NCBI RefSeq assembly: GCF_900116235.1
Contig: NZ_FPAA01000001.1
Span: forward strand, 458,922-522,921
Reading direction: 5' to 3'
DNA length: 64,000 nt
From: Marininema halotolerans
GTDB lineage: Bacteria > Bacillota > Bacilli > Thermoactinomycetales > DSM-45169
In this document: positions 1 to 8,832 of the stretch, piece after piece
Position numbering within the stretch: the first letter of the stretch is position 1
How the letters are laid out: every line of letters begins with the position of its first letter
Notes under the pieces: model-generated
The model's database searches: none
Told to the model about the DNA's origin: nothing
The model's input: the letters and a program-made list of their open reading frames with translations, nothing else
Position numbers and translations under genes: made by a program

Positions 1-436
1 GATCCAATCGACGTTCGACCGTCTCTAGATCCGAAAGAACCAACTCCAAATTAATGGTTTCCATATCCTCTAGTGGATTCACTTCTCCGGATACATGAAC
101 AATGTTCTCATCGTCAAAGCAACGTACCACATGAATGATCGCATCCACTTCACGAATATGAGAGAGAAACTGATTACCAAGTCCTTCCCCTTTACTAGCT
201 CCCTTTACGAGTCCGGCAATATCCGTAAATTGAAAGGAAGTGGGAACCACCCGTTGCGGATTCACCATCGCTGCTAACTGATCCATGCGTTCATCACGTA
301 CATCTACCACACCTACATTGGGATCAATGGTACAAAAGGGGTAGTTTGCGGATTCTGCTCCCGCACGCGTAATTGCATTAAAAAGGGTCGACTTGCCAAC
401 GTTGGGCAGGCCGACGATACCTGTCGTAAGTGCCAT
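1..436 (-). CDS. ychF: Redox-regulated GTPase/ATPase YchF, N-terminal part
   Basis: This is an Obg-family P-loop NTPase (YchF/OLA1) that prefers ATP and binds ribosomes. The visible N-terminus starts [16 protein letters not shown], containing the Walker A loop GLPNVGKS, followed by [21 protein letters not shown] and the G3-like [16 protein letters not shown], all family hallmarks. I chose the ATG at 436 because an AAGGAG Shine-Dalgarno lies 8 bases upstream; an in-frame ATG slightly further upstream sits on top of that site. The gene runs off the left edge, so the TGS domain is not seen. In B. subtilis the same gene (yyaF) lies left of the parAB region, consistent with the layout here. Confidence 0.96.
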   Translation of the reverse strand, partial: MALTTGIVGLPNVGKSTLFNAITRAGAESANYPFCTIDPNVGVVDVRDERMDQLAAMVNPQRVVPTSFQFTDIAGLVKGASKGEGLGNQFLSHIREVDAIIHVVRCFDDENIVHVSGEVNPLEDMETINLELVLSDLETVERRLD

Positions 437-622
437 TGTTGTCATCTCCTTGGGGTATTTCTTACTCCCGTAAAATAAGTTGCAACTTCTCTATGTGATT
501 GGGAATCTAATTACTAATCATTTTGCTTCAGTTAAAACAAAACCCTCCATCATAATGAAAGCACCGCTTGACGACGGTGCCTTGAACTCTTCCATCTTCA
601 GCATCCATATCATTAGATGATC

Positions 623-829
623 TTACTCATCAGGCGGATCCGCATGGATCAAAATTTTTCGTAGCCGTTTTTCAAACCGAGACCGTGGCAACAAAACACT
701 ATGACCGCAACCTGTGCACTTCATCCGAATATCCATTCCCATTCGAATCACTTTCCAGGCATTGGTTCCACAGGGATGCCCCTTTTTCATTTCAACAACA
801 TCCCCCAAATGAAATGCTTTTCGATCCAT
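623..829 (-). CDS. DUF951 small protein (YyzM-like)
   Basis: The 68-residue product begins MDRKAFHLGDVVEMKKGHPCG and contains a MKCTGCGH zinc-knuckle-like segment, matching the DUF951 family, which lies next to ychF in Bacillales (YyzM in B. subtilis). Function is unknown. The start is taken at the ATG at 829, which has AGGTG about 6 bases upstream; a GTG three codons earlier (838) overlaps that site. It is probably transcribed ahead of ychF on the same strand, with 186 bases between them. Confidence 0.85.
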   Translation of the reverse strand: MDRKAFHLGDVVEMKKGHPCGTNAWKVIRMGMDIRMKCTGCGHSVLLPRSRFEKRLRKILIHADPPDE

Positions 830-880
830 GGAATTCACCTGCCTCGCTTCCCTTCATTATAGAAAGACCGCCATTGGATT

Positions 881-1498
881 TCAACTCACTCGTTGGTTCC
901 TCTTTTCTTGCGCGAGTTGATGCAATGCATGCAGCAATTCGTTACTCAACCGTTCTTGTTCTCTACGTCCACCTGAAGGGTCGACGGATATTGGTGAACC
1001 ATATCGAATCGTTACTCGAGCAGGACGAATCCATTTCGCATGGCGAGGAAGGGCCTGGGAAGTTCCTTCAATATAGACAGGCAATAGTTGTGCTTTGCTT
1101 TTTAAAGCGATATAAGCGGCACCCTGTTTAATCTCTTCCATCGGATGATCATCCCTACGACTTCCCTCAGGAAACATCCCTACGACCTCTCCTTCCTTTA
1201 AAAAGGCAAAGGCAGTACGAATGGCACGTAGATCCGTTTTCCCTCTTTGAACTGGAAAGGATTCTAACTTGGTAAGAATGGTATTCAGTACTGGATGGCT
1301 GAAGGATTCCTTTTTGGCCATATAATGTACTTTACGAGGAAAGGACCCCCCGATATAAAAAGGATCAATATAACTGACATGATTGCCGACAAGAATAAGC
1401 GGTCCAGTCTTCGGAATATTAGAAGCGCCTGTTACCTCCACGCGATGATAAAAACGAAGGACAAAAGCGACTAGGTTTTTCGCAATGGTGTACCACAT
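881..1498 (-). CDS. plsC: 1-acyl-sn-glycerol-3-phosphate acyltransferase (PlsC family)
   Basis: This membrane-associated acyltransferase makes phosphatidic acid from lysophosphatidic acid in phospholipid synthesis. The 205-residue protein has the catalytic NHVSYID (NHx4D) box near residue 38 and the FPEGSR substrate-binding box near residue 108, with a hydrophobic N-terminus (MWYTIAKNLVAFVLRFY). The ATG at 1498 has GGAGGTGAG about 8 bases upstream. Length and motifs are normal for the short PlsC type. Paralogues are common in Bacillales, so this need not be the housekeeping copy. Confidence 0.92.
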   Translation of the reverse strand: MWYTIAKNLVAFVLRFYHRVEVTGASNIPKTGPLILVGNHVSYIDPFYIGGSFPRKVHYMAKKESFSHPVLNTILTKLESFPVQRGKTDLRAIRTAFAFLKEGEVVGMFPEGSRRDDHPMEEIKQGAAYIALKSKAQLLPVYIEGTSQALPRHAKWIRPARVTIRYGSPISVDPSGGRREQERLSNELLHALHQLAQEKRNQRVS

Positions 1499-1630
1499 AA
1501 CATCTCACCTCCATCATCACTCTCTTTTCTCCTATTATAAAATGAATTCACTGGAAAAGGGGATAAAAAGCGTTTTCTATCCAATTTTTCCATGAATCAT
1601 CCGTGCCATATGGCACGGATGGGTGGTTCT

Positions 1631-2683
1631 TTATAAGCTTTTTTTCTTACTTCGACTTGAGAAGGGATAAAGCATAATCATCGTCAGGATAAACAAATTC
1701 AATACACCATACAACGGATACAGATAGGTTACCAAAGTGGCAAATCCTAATTGAGTCAAAGGAAGTAACAACAACAACACCGTTCCACCTACAAGCCAGT
1801 GAGGCAACCGAACCCAATCGGATAACCGAGAAGCAAGCCCGTGAATATTGCTCACCGCTGTCGTGTAAATCGCGAGCCATAAAACAAAGGAAATCGCAAA
1901 TACCCACACTGGAGAATAGTCCCTGACCAAGGCAAATAACGGAATCTCATATTGGGAAATTAGGTCCTTCACTTTGAGTAGTGAATAATTGTACAAATAA
2001 GCAATCATTCCTAACGCTCCACAACTAATTGCCCCGGCAAGCCATATCTCTCCTTGATGACGAACCTCTTTACCGATCGTCGATAAAACAGCCAGTAATG
2101 ATAACATGTTAAATGCGGCATAGGTTATCGCGGAGGGCCATACTGGAAGGGAGGTAGGCGGTGTTTCCGACCATGATGCACTCCAACCACTAATATGGAG
2201 AAAATGAAAACATACAAAGATCAAGACCGTTGTCATCACTGGAATTAACACTAAATTCATCGACATTAATCCCCGCACATCAAAAAATAAAATTACAAGC
2301 ACTGCCACAACCATCACCAGTACCCCGATATTGAAGGAACCGTTCCATTGCTGAAAAGTAGCACCACTCCCCGCCACCATTACCAATGTACTCGAGAGAA
2401 GAAAGACAAGTACGAGTACATCGAAGAATAGAGCAATGCGCTCGGGGAAAATCACCTTGAGTATCTCTGAATAGTGACTGGTATGATTCCTCCAACTAAT
2501 CTGGAGGATCGTGACGATGGCTGCAAAAAAGATGAGGGTAGCAAGTAGGATACTTCCACTACTTCCTTCCCCATAAGAGCCAAAAAATTCCCAAATCTCT
2601 CGTCCAGATGCAAAGCCTGCTCCGATTGTCGTGCCCACGATGGTCATGCTAATCTTTACGGATTGCCACAAGTTGAACCGCAT
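1631..2683 (-). CDS. YkvI-family multi-spanning membrane protein
   Basis: The 350-residue protein has about ten hydrophobic segments and the N-terminal signature TTIGAGFASGREIWEFFG typical of the YkvI family, related to LeuT-fold amino-acid/nucleobase transporters and distantly to spore-germinant permeases. The substrate is unknown. The ATG at 2683 is used because AAGGGGGAT precedes it; an upstream in-frame start would add VRTTRTRGID-like residues unlike the family. The upstream region is shared with divergent yyaC, whose start is only about 100 bases away. Confidence 0.8.
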   Translation of the reverse strand: MRFNLWQSVKISMTIVGTTIGAGFASGREIWEFFGSYGEGSSGSILLATLIFFAAIVTILQISWRNHTSHYSEILKVIFPERIALFFDVLVLVFLLSSTLVMVAGSGATFQQWNGSFNIGVLVMVVAVLVILFFDVRGLMSMNLVLIPVMTTVLIFVCFHFLHISGWSASWSETPPTSLPVWPSAITYAAFNMLSLLAVLSTIGKEVRHQGEIWLAGAISCGALGMIAYLYNYSLLKVKDLISQYEIPLFALVRDYSPVWVFAISFVLWLAIYTTAVSNIHGLASRLSDWVRLPHWLVGGTVLLLLLPLTQLGFATLVTYLYPLYGVLNLFILTMIMLYPFSSRSKKKSL

Positions 2684-2779
2684 ATCGATCCCCCTTGTCC
2701 GGGTTGTCCTTACCATGTATATTTACCGATCCGTTTCCGTATACTGGTAAGGAAATATTTCCCCTCGGAGGTCACGACT

Positions 2780-3370
2780 ATGCGAGAGCCGGTTCAACCA
2801 TCCGGATCCTTTTTTTCTAGTCCCCCTCGTATTCAATATAGTCACCCTAGTGCAAAACACCAATGCGCCAATTGGTTAGCTCAAGCCATCCAGCTCTATC
2901 CTACCGCTTCTGAATACGCGATTCTATGCATCGGCACAGATCGATCGACAGGCGATTCTCTTGGACCTCTCGTCGGCTCTCAGTTAGAAAAAATCACCTC
3001 TCCCAATATCCAAGTCTATGGCACATTGGACGAGCCTGTACACGCAGTAAACCTTCGTCAAACTCTACTTAAGATGCGCAAAGAACTTCGTTCACCCCGG
3101 GTGATTGCCGTAGATGCCTGCCTAGGTCAGTTATCCAGTGTAGGTTGGATACAAGTCGGGAATGGTCCTTTAAAGCCGGGTGCTGGTGTCAATAAACAAT
3201 TGCCTGAGGTAGGACAAATTCATATTACTGGGATCGTCAATGTTGCTGGCTTTATGGAATACTTTGTCCTTCAAAATACGCGTCTAAGTGTCGTTATGAA
3301 AATGGCGGATATCATTGCTGCTGCATTATCCCTTGCGACACAAAATTGCTTAGTAAAACCTGCTCATTAA
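2780..3370 (+). CDS. yyaC: Spore protease YyaC
   Basis: YyaC proteins resemble the GPR spore protease fold and occur in endospore formers. The product (196 residues from the ATG at 2780, with GGAGG about 8 bases upstream) carries CIGTDRSTGDSLGPLVG, the GTLDEPVHA loop and VIAVDACLG, the conserved family core with two acidic candidate catalytic residues. The first 50 residues are less conserved. It is the only plus-strand gene in this left-arm block and ends at a strong bidirectional terminator. Expression in the forespore is likely from family knowledge but was not read from a promoter here. Confidence 0.93.
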   Translation: MREPVQPSGSFFSSPPRIQYSHPSAKHQCANWLAQAIQLYPTASEYAILCIGTDRSTGDSLGPLVGSQLEKITSPNIQVYGTLDEPVHAVNLRQTLLKMRKELRSPRVIAVDACLGQLSSVGWIQVGNGPLKPGAGVNKQLPEVGQIHITGIVNVAGFMEYFVLQNTRLSVVMKMADIIAAALSLATQNCLVKPAH

Positions 3371-3455
3371 GCAATCATCATGGGGGATGTAAAACAATCA
3401 ATTTCTCTCACTCATCCCTTTTAAGTAACTCACCCGTTTTGGTTAATCAACATGC

Positions 3456-3516
3456 TTTATCAAACAAATAAGAAGCCGATTCCACTAGCGGAACGGCTTC
3501 TTATTTGTTTGATAAA
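3456..3516. terminator. Bidirectional terminator between yyaC and the lipid kinase gene
   Basis: A perfect 23-base inverted repeat (arms 3456-3478 and 3494-3516) encloses a loop in which TTCC/GGAA can pair further. The arms end in A/T-rich outer segments, so both strands give a hairpin followed by U-rich RNA. It separates the convergent yyaC (plus) and lipid kinase (minus) genes. Confidence 0.85.
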
Positions 3517-3546
3517 AGAATAGGATAGCTGCCGGCTAATTTGATC

Positions 3547-4431
3547 TCATCCCGCACGTAAGGAGGACGGGTTCACTGTAAACTCAATGGGTGTCTTTCC
3601 TTTACTCTCCCCATCGATTTGTACCATCAAATCATGTTTTGCCTCAATGCGAACCTGTCGAGCTTGAAAAATATGAACCGCAGGATGTTGGATATGATTA
3701 CCCAGAAATACACGAGGAAACATGAACAAAAGCATTCCTTTACTAATGCCATCCACAACACATATATCCAACAATCCATCCTGATCGGAAGCATCTGGGC
3801 AAATCTTCATACCGCCACCGTAATAAGGAATATTTGCGACTGCGATTAACCATGTCTTTTGGAAATGATGTTCTTTTCCATCTACATGGATAGTCACGGC
3901 GGTTGGGCGAAAACGCCCTAGAACCCGTAGCACGCCAACCACATAGGACAACTTACCCAACCACTTCTTTAACGGAAATTGGTTTACCCACTTTGTCACA
4001 CTGCCATCAAATCCGATCCCCGCAGTATTAACCATCCTCCCTTCATTTTTTTCTGTTCCTATAAAGTCAGCAGTATCCCGTAGGGTCGTACGCTGCGCTA
4101 AAATTCGTTCCAGTGCCGCGATGGGATTCCAAGGAATCGATTGGGCACGGGCATAATCATTTCCTGAACCGAGTGGAATATAACCCAGTATCGTATCAAA
4201 ACCACTTATTCCATTGGCTACTTCATGAACGGTACCGTCTCCACCAACCGCTACCACAATTTCAGCTTGATCTAGGGCCGCTTGTTGAGCCAATTCGATA
4301 CCGTGTCCAGGTCGCTCGGTAAAATACCATTGATACGAAACGTTCTTTTGTTGCAAATGGTGTTCCAACACCGGCCACATCTTACGCGCTTTTCCCTTAC
4401 CAGATATCGGGTTCACTATAAAAACGATCAT
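3547..4431 (-). CDS. Diacylglycerol kinase-family lipid kinase
   Basis: The 294-residue protein belongs to the DagK_cat/YegS group, which phosphorylates lipids such as diacylglycerol. It starts MIVFIVNPISGKGKA (phosphate loop) and has VAVGGDGTVHEVANGI (the GGDGT nucleotide motif) near residues 60-75 and PLGSGNDYAR near 95. No membrane segment is seen, as expected for a soluble DgkB-like enzyme. Exact substrate (diacylglycerol, undecaprenol or sphingoid base) cannot be told from sequence. It is followed on the same strand by the DUF4446 gene upstream, possibly one operon. Confidence 0.9.
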   Translation of the reverse strand: MIVFIVNPISGKGKARKMWPVLEHHLQQKNVSYQWYFTERPGHGIELAQQAALDQAEIVVAVGGDGTVHEVANGISGFDTILGYIPLGSGNDYARAQSIPWNPIAALERILAQRTTLRDTADFIGTEKNEGRMVNTAGIGFDGSVTKWVNQFPLKKWLGKLSYVVGVLRVLGRFRPTAVTIHVDGKEHHFQKTWLIAVANIPYYGGGMKICPDASDQDGLLDICVVDGISKGMLLFMFPRVFLGNHIQHPAVHIFQARQVRIEAKHDLMVQIDGESKGKTPIEFTVNPSSLRAG

Positions 4432-4467
4432 TCCTATGCCCTCTCCTGATTCATTTAAGATGATTGG

Positions 4468-5022
4468 TCATTTTTGGATGACTTCCATTGGATGTGGAGA
4501 TGCGTTATCTCCATCCTCCATTTCGATCGTTGGTTGTAAAGCTTGAGCAATCGCCTCATGTTCCTCTTTAGAAAGGCGATAGGATGATATCCCCTGTTGA
4601 ATCGGCTTTGCGTAGTTATACGAAACCCCTTGGCTTCCAGAGAGACTACTGATCACAATACCATCTTTATTCTCATCCAAAAAAGCCAATGAGAAGCTTA
4701 GATCGGAAGCCCGCTCGCCTATCGCATTGTACCTCACCAGACCCATGCGTCCTTTTAGCTTGGAAAGGCGTGTGTGTATCCCCTCTAAATGGGCAATTAC
4801 AAGATCTCCATCGATTTGATCGGATTCGAGGAGTGATTTTAATTCTTCTCCCTTCCCCAATTTACTTTCTAGTCGCTGAATCGACCGCTTTTGACGACGG
4901 ACTTGCACAGTAAGCACCATCATCCAAAAACCTAAAACCACAAGCAAACCAATTCCTGCTAGAATCACTTCAGGGAAAACCCCTTGTAATTCATTCATTA
5001 ACCCATCCATCTCCACCACCAT
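4468..5022 (-). CDS. DUF4446 family membrane-anchored protein
   Basis: One N-terminal transmembrane helix (VILAGIGLLVVLGFWMMVLTV) is followed by a basic and coiled segment (RRQKRSIQRLESKLGKGEEL) and the conserved DUF4446 core (GLVRYNAIGERASDLSFSLAFLDENKDGIVISSLSG). Function is unknown; the family sits near spo0J in many Bacillales. The start is uncertain: AAGGAG precedes both an ATG (5022, 4-base spacing) and a GTG (5019, 7-base spacing). It lies 39 bases downstream of the aminotransferase gene on the same strand. Confidence 0.85.
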   Translation of the reverse strand: MVVEMDGLMNELQGVFPEVILAGIGLLVVLGFWMMVLTVQVRRQKRSIQRLESKLGKGEELKSLLESDQIDGDLVIAHLEGIHTRLSKLKGRMGLVRYNAIGERASDLSFSLAFLDENKDGIVISSLSGSQGVSYNYAKPIQQGISSYRLSKEEHEAIAQALQPTIEMEDGDNASPHPMEVIQK

Positions 5023-5061
5023 GGCTCTCCTTCCCATCATCCTACAAATCTTATTCCTTGA

Positions 5062-6210
5062 TTACCACCCAGCAAATTCCCTATGAATTTCTTCAATTGC
5101 CTGGATGAATGCATCAATTTCTTTGTCGGTTGTAAAATATCCTGGGCTTACTCGTACGGTACCATTCATCCCCGTACCATTGCTTTGATGGGCAATTGGT
5201 GCACAATGAAATCCGGATCGAACAGCAATGTCATACTCTTGGTCAAGAACGGTTGCAATCTCTTCACTCGCCACGCCGTCCATATTAAATGAAAGGATGG
5301 CTACGTTTTGGGAAGGTGGCAGATAAAGGTTCACCCCATCCAGGTCCTGCAGTCGGGTACGCACACGAGCAATTAAGTCCAGTTCTTTTTGGTGAATCGC
5401 TTCCACTCCCTTCTCTTCAAGAAAGCGAAGCCCCGCTCGCCAACCAACAATTCCAGGTGCATTTTGCGTTCCACTTTCATAACTATAAGGGCGTTCATTC
5501 AATGGGGTAAGTTCTTCTGAGCGATTACCCGTTCCACCTTGCAAGAGGGGAGAAAGGGAAATACCAGGACGTACATAAAGCCCACCTGTCCCTTGTGGTC
5601 CAAATAATCCTTTGTGACCAGGAAAGGTGAGGAAGTCAATTGGAAGTGCTTGGACGTCGATAGGAATACGTCCAGCGGTTTGCGCTGCATCAACCAACAA
5701 GGGTATTCCAAAATGCCGTGCGATTTCGCCAACTTCTTCAATAGGAAGGATCGCCCCCGTCACATTGGATGCATGGGTCATCGCAATCAAATTGGTGTCC
5801 GGGGTTATCGCTTTTTCCATGGCATCCATATCAATTAATCCTGAAGAAGTTGGAGGAACATGAGTAACTTTAATTCCGATCTCATGTTGAAGCATCGCTA
5901 AGGGACGGGCCACTGCATGGTGTTCCCAACTGCTCGTAAGTACATGATCCCCGGGACGTAGCCAGCCCTTACATACTTGGTTAATTGCATGGGTTCCATT
6001 CAGGCAAAACCATATATCTTCGGGTGCCTCTGTATGAAAAAGCCGGGAAAGAGCAGCACGTGTCTCTTCCACCAACTTTCTTGATTTCCTAGCCAAGCGA
6101 TGTCCGCCACGACCTGGACTGGAACCACACTCTTCCATAAAGCGTGCCATCTCTGTAACAACGGACGTTGGTTTTGGCCACGTTGTTGCCGCATTGTCTA
6201 AATAGATCAA
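5062..6210 (-). CDS. Class V aminotransferase, cysteine desulfurase-like
   Basis: This PLP-dependent enzyme resembles the Csd/SufS family. The N-terminus is (M)IYLDNAATTWPKP. The PLP-binding lysine lies in FPGHKGLFGPQGTGGLYV, and SGFHCAP near the C-terminus provides the candidate catalytic cysteine. I place the start at the TTG at 6210 because AAAAGGGG lies 9 bases upstream and the family begins at this residue. No SufU or IscU lies nearby, so it may be a dedicated or stand-alone desulfurase or selenocysteine lyase rather than the main Fe-S supply enzyme. Confidence 0.88.
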   Translation of the reverse strand: MIYLDNAATTWPKPTSVVTEMARFMEECGSSPGRGGHRLARKSRKLVEETRAALSRLFHTEAPEDIWFCLNGTHAINQVCKGWLRPGDHVLTSSWEHHAVARPLAMLQHEIGIKVTHVPPTSSGLIDMDAMEKAITPDTNLIAMTHASNVTGAILPIEEVGEIARHFGIPLLVDAAQTAGRIPIDVQALPIDFLTFPGHKGLFGPQGTGGLYVRPGISLSPLLQGGTGNRSEELTPLNERPYSYESGTQNAPGIVGWRAGLRFLEEKGVEAIHQKELDLIARVRTRLQDLDGVNLYLPPSQNVAILSFNMDGVASEEIATVLDQEYDIAVRSGFHCAPIAHQSNGTGMNGTVRVSPGYFTTDKEIDAFIQAIEEIHREFAGW

Positions 6211-6336
6211 GGTTAAAAACCCCTTTTCCAATCACATGGATCATCCAATAGAGAATGTCGTTGTGATCCAAAAAACAAACCCCTGTCAAGCGATACGCCA
6301 ACATGGGTTTGGGATGATAAATCCCGCAACCCATCG

Positions 6337-7200
6337 TTAATCAATAATGCGATCCTTATGTAAGATCTCAACCAATCGTTCCAATTCACGCTGAGAGTAA
6401 TACTCGATTTCAATCCGTCCTTTTTTTCGTCCTTGTCGAATTCGCACGGGTGTACTATATGCTTCTTGTAACAAATCTTCATACCGTTTATATGCAGAAG
6501 GAGTCTCTTCACGCTTCTTGTTTTTCTTTTTTGGTTGCAAAGTACCCGCAGTTTGTTGAACCCATTCCTCTAATTGACGCACACTCGCATCTTCTTTCTC
6601 CACTTTCTGCGCTAAGTGCAACATCATCTCTCGATCCTTTACTCCTAATAGCGCACGCGCATGTCCCATCGACAATGTTCCACGTGAAACACTCTCCTGT
6701 AATTCAACAGGCAACTGTAATAACCGCAGGAAATTAGCCACATGAGGACGACTTTTACCCACACGAACAGCCAATTCTTCTTGGGTGATAGAAAGATGAT
6801 TCTGCAGTTTTTTATAGGCTTGAGCAATCTCCATCGAATTCAAATCTTCCCGTTGTAAATTTTCGATGAGCGCGATCTCCATCATCTGCTCATCGGAAAA
6901 TTCCCGAATAACAACAGGAACTTTAGCTAAACCCACTTCTTTCCCGGCACGAAATCGGCGTTCCCCTGCGACGATTTCATATCCGCGTATGCTTTTTCTC
7001 ACAACGAGGGGTTGAACAATTCCATGTTCTTGAATCGAGGCCATCAACTCTTCCAAGGCTTCAGCGTCAAAATGTTTACGTGGCTGATATGGATTAGGCC
7101 TTAATTCTGTAATTGAAACTTCATTAAATGATTCATTTTCCTCGATTTGTGCTGTAGGAAAGAGAGCGTCCAGTCCCTTTCCTAATCCTTTACTGGCCAT
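6337..7200 (-). CDS. parB: Chromosome-partitioning protein ParB/Spo0J
   Basis: ParB is a CTP-dependent clamp that loads at parS, spreads on DNA and recruits SMC to the origin. The 287-residue protein has MASKGLGKGLDALFP at the N-terminus, the CTP-binding GERRFRAGKEVG box and ENLQREDLN (residues about 75-120), the HTH SITQEELAVRVGKSRPHVANFLRLLQLP, and a C-terminal basic/dimerisation region (KRYEDLLQEAYSTPVRI). The stop-side flank is intergenic. It overlaps parA by 11 bases, showing translational coupling. A perfect parS lies inside the gene. Confidence 0.97.
   Translation of the reverse strand: MASKGLGKGLDALFPTAQIEENESFNEVSITELRPNPYQPRKHFDAEALEELMASIQEHGIVQPLVVRKSIRGYEIVAGERRFRAGKEVGLAKVPVVIREFSDEQMMEIALIENLQREDLNSMEIAQAYKKLQNHLSITQEELAVRVGKSRPHVANFLRLLQLPVELQESVSRGTLSMGHARALLGVKDREMMLHLAQKVEKEDASVRQLEEWVQQTAGTLQPKKKNKKREETPSAYKRYEDLLQEAYSTPVRIRQGRKKGRIEIEYYSQRELERLVEILHKDRIID
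6676..6691. promoter_or_regulatory. parS site inside parB
   Basis: The 16-mer TGTTCCACGTGAAACA is an exact match to the B. subtilis parS consensus, where ParB loads. It lies within the parB reading frame, as one B. subtilis parS does. Confidence 0.97.
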
Positions 7201-7954
7201 TTCCCATCACTTCCTTTGCCAAAGCTACATAACATTCTGCGCCTTTAGAACGGGCATCATAGGAAAGAATCGGTTTTCCATGACTGGGAGCTTCACTTAG
7301 CCGAACATTTCGTGGAATCACCGTCTGGTATACTTTCTGTTGAAAGTATTTCTTCACTTCATCCATTACCTGTACCGATAAGTTGGTCCGCCCATCAAAC
7401 ATTGTTAATAGAACCCCTTCGATTTCCAATCGTTTATTTAGATGCTTCTGCACGATCCGGACCGTATTAAGCAACTGCCCTAGCCCTTCCAACGCATAAA
7501 ATTCACATTGAATTGGTATTAATACAGCATCTGCCGCCGTTAGCGAATTGATGGTTAATACGCCTAAGGATGGAGGACAATCAATGAGGATATAGTCATA
7601 TTCTTCTCGAATTTTTTGCAGTGCACGTTTAAGACGGAGTTCTCGGGATAATGTGTTTACTAATTCAATCTCCGCCCCTGCAAGTGCGATCGTAGCAGGA
7701 ATTACATCGAGCCCTTCCATGGAAGTATGCAATACAACTTCTTGCATCAGTGCTTCGTTGATTAAGACATCATAAATGCATTGATTAACCTCAGCTTTGT
7801 TAATCCCCAAACCCGAAGTTGTATTTCCTTGGGGATCGATATCCACAATCAGTGTTTTCTTACCCTGGTTCACTAAACTCGCACCCAGGTTAATGGAAGT
7901 GGTTGTCTTACCCACTCCCCCTTTCTGATTGGCGATCGCAACGACATGACTCAT
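7190..7954 (-). CDS. soj: Chromosome-partitioning ATPase ParA/Soj
   Basis: This deviant-Walker ATPase works with ParB in origin segregation and regulates DnaA. The 254-residue protein has QKGGVGKTTTSINLGASL (Walker A with the signature lysine) near residue 10, DIDPQGNTTSGLG near 40, and DYILIDCPPSLG (Walker B) near 115. The ATG at 7954 is preceded by GAGGTG. It overlaps parB and is 56 bases downstream of noc on the same strand, so the three probably form one transcript. Confidence 0.97.
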   Translation of the reverse strand: MSHVVAIANQKGGVGKTTTSINLGASLVNQGKKTLIVDIDPQGNTTSGLGINKAEVNQCIYDVLINEALMQEVVLHTSMEGLDVIPATIALAGAEIELVNTLSRELRLKRALQKIREEYDYILIDCPPSLGVLTINSLTAADAVLIPIQCEFYALEGLGQLLNTVRIVQKHLNKRLEIEGVLLTMFDGRTNLSVQVMDEVKKYFQQKVYQTVIPRNVRLSEAPSHGKPILSYDARSKGAECYVALAKEVMGNGQ

Positions 7955-8010
7955 CTTTACACCTCAATTCGATGACTGTGATGGGATTTCAACTCGATGA
8001 ATTCCGGTTT

Positions 8011-8832
8011 TCACTTAGGAATACGAATAACAACCTCATAAAAATCATCAAATTCCTGTTCATCCGCAGACACAGCTAAGCCTGAATCCTTCACCATATC
8101 CACTGATTGCCGAATCGTATTCATTGCAATGCGGACATCACGTGAAAAGGATTTTCGTTTTCTTTTCCGTTGAGGAGGTTGGGCTTCCATCAACTTTCGG
8201 ATCCGCTCTTCGGTCTGTTTCACATTTAATTCCTTCTCGATAACCTCTGCTAACACCATCAGCTGCGCTTCTGCTTCTTTAAGGATCAATAACGCTCGGG
8301 CATGCCGCTCTGTGATTTCACGGCGCATTAGCGCCTGACGAACTGGCTCAGGTAAATGCAATAACCGTAGTTTATTTGCAACGGTTGACTGACCTTTTCC
8401 AAGGCGTTGCGCCAAGCTCTCTTGGGTCAACTCATGCAATTCAATCAATTTCTGATAAGCTAACGCTTCCTCAATTGCCGTAAGGCCTTCTCGTTGTAAG
8501 TTCTCAATTAAAGAAGCTGAAGCCGCTTCCGTATCACTCATCTCCCGGACAATTCCGGGAATCGTATCCAAGCCTATTTTTTTTACTGCACGTAAGCGCC
8601 TTTCCCCAGCGATTAACTCATAGCCACCAAGAGTCGTTCGGACCACAATCGGTTGGATGACACCATGTGTACGGATAGTTTGACATAATTCTTCAATTCG
8701 TTCATCATCAAAAATCGTCCTAGGTTGATAGGGACTGGGTTGAATGAGATGAACCGCTAGTTGCTTAACCTCGTCCCTATCTTGTTCTTCTTTATCCGCT
8801 ATGCCAAATAGGCGACTAAACGGCTCTCTCAT
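8011..8832 (-). CDS. noc: Nucleoid occlusion protein Noc
   Basis: Noc is a ParB paralogue that binds NBS sites and the membrane to stop division over the nucleoid. From the ATG at 8832 (AGGTGGTG upstream) the 273-residue product starts [11 protein letters not shown], the conserved membrane-targeting amphipathic start of Noc. It then shows the CTP-binding [21 protein letters not shown] and the [24 protein letters not shown]. The C-terminus ([13 protein letters not shown]) is the dimerisation tail. The N-terminal FSRLFG and absence of KGLGKGLDALF distinguish it from ParB. Confidence 0.94.
   Translation of the reverse strand: MREPFSRLFGIADKEEQDRDEVKQLAVHLIQPSPYQPRTIFDDERIEELCQTIRTHGVIQPIVVRTTLGGYELIAGERRLRAVKKIGLDTIPGIVREMSDTEAASASLIENLQREGLTAIEEALAYQKLIELHELTQESLAQRLGKGQSTVANKLRLLHLPEPVRQALMRREITERHARALLILKEAEAQLMVLAEVIEKELNVKQTEERIRKLMEAQPPQRKRKRKSFSRDVRIAMNTIRQSVDMVKDSGLAVSADEQEFDDFYEVVIRIPK

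Noticed and set aside
685..1131. 148-codon plus-strand open frame
   Set aside because: It lies opposite the DUF951 and plsC genes and is a shadow frame.
8125..8145. CACGTGAAA near the noc 3' part, parS-like
   Set aside because: Too many mismatches outside the central CACGTGAAA.
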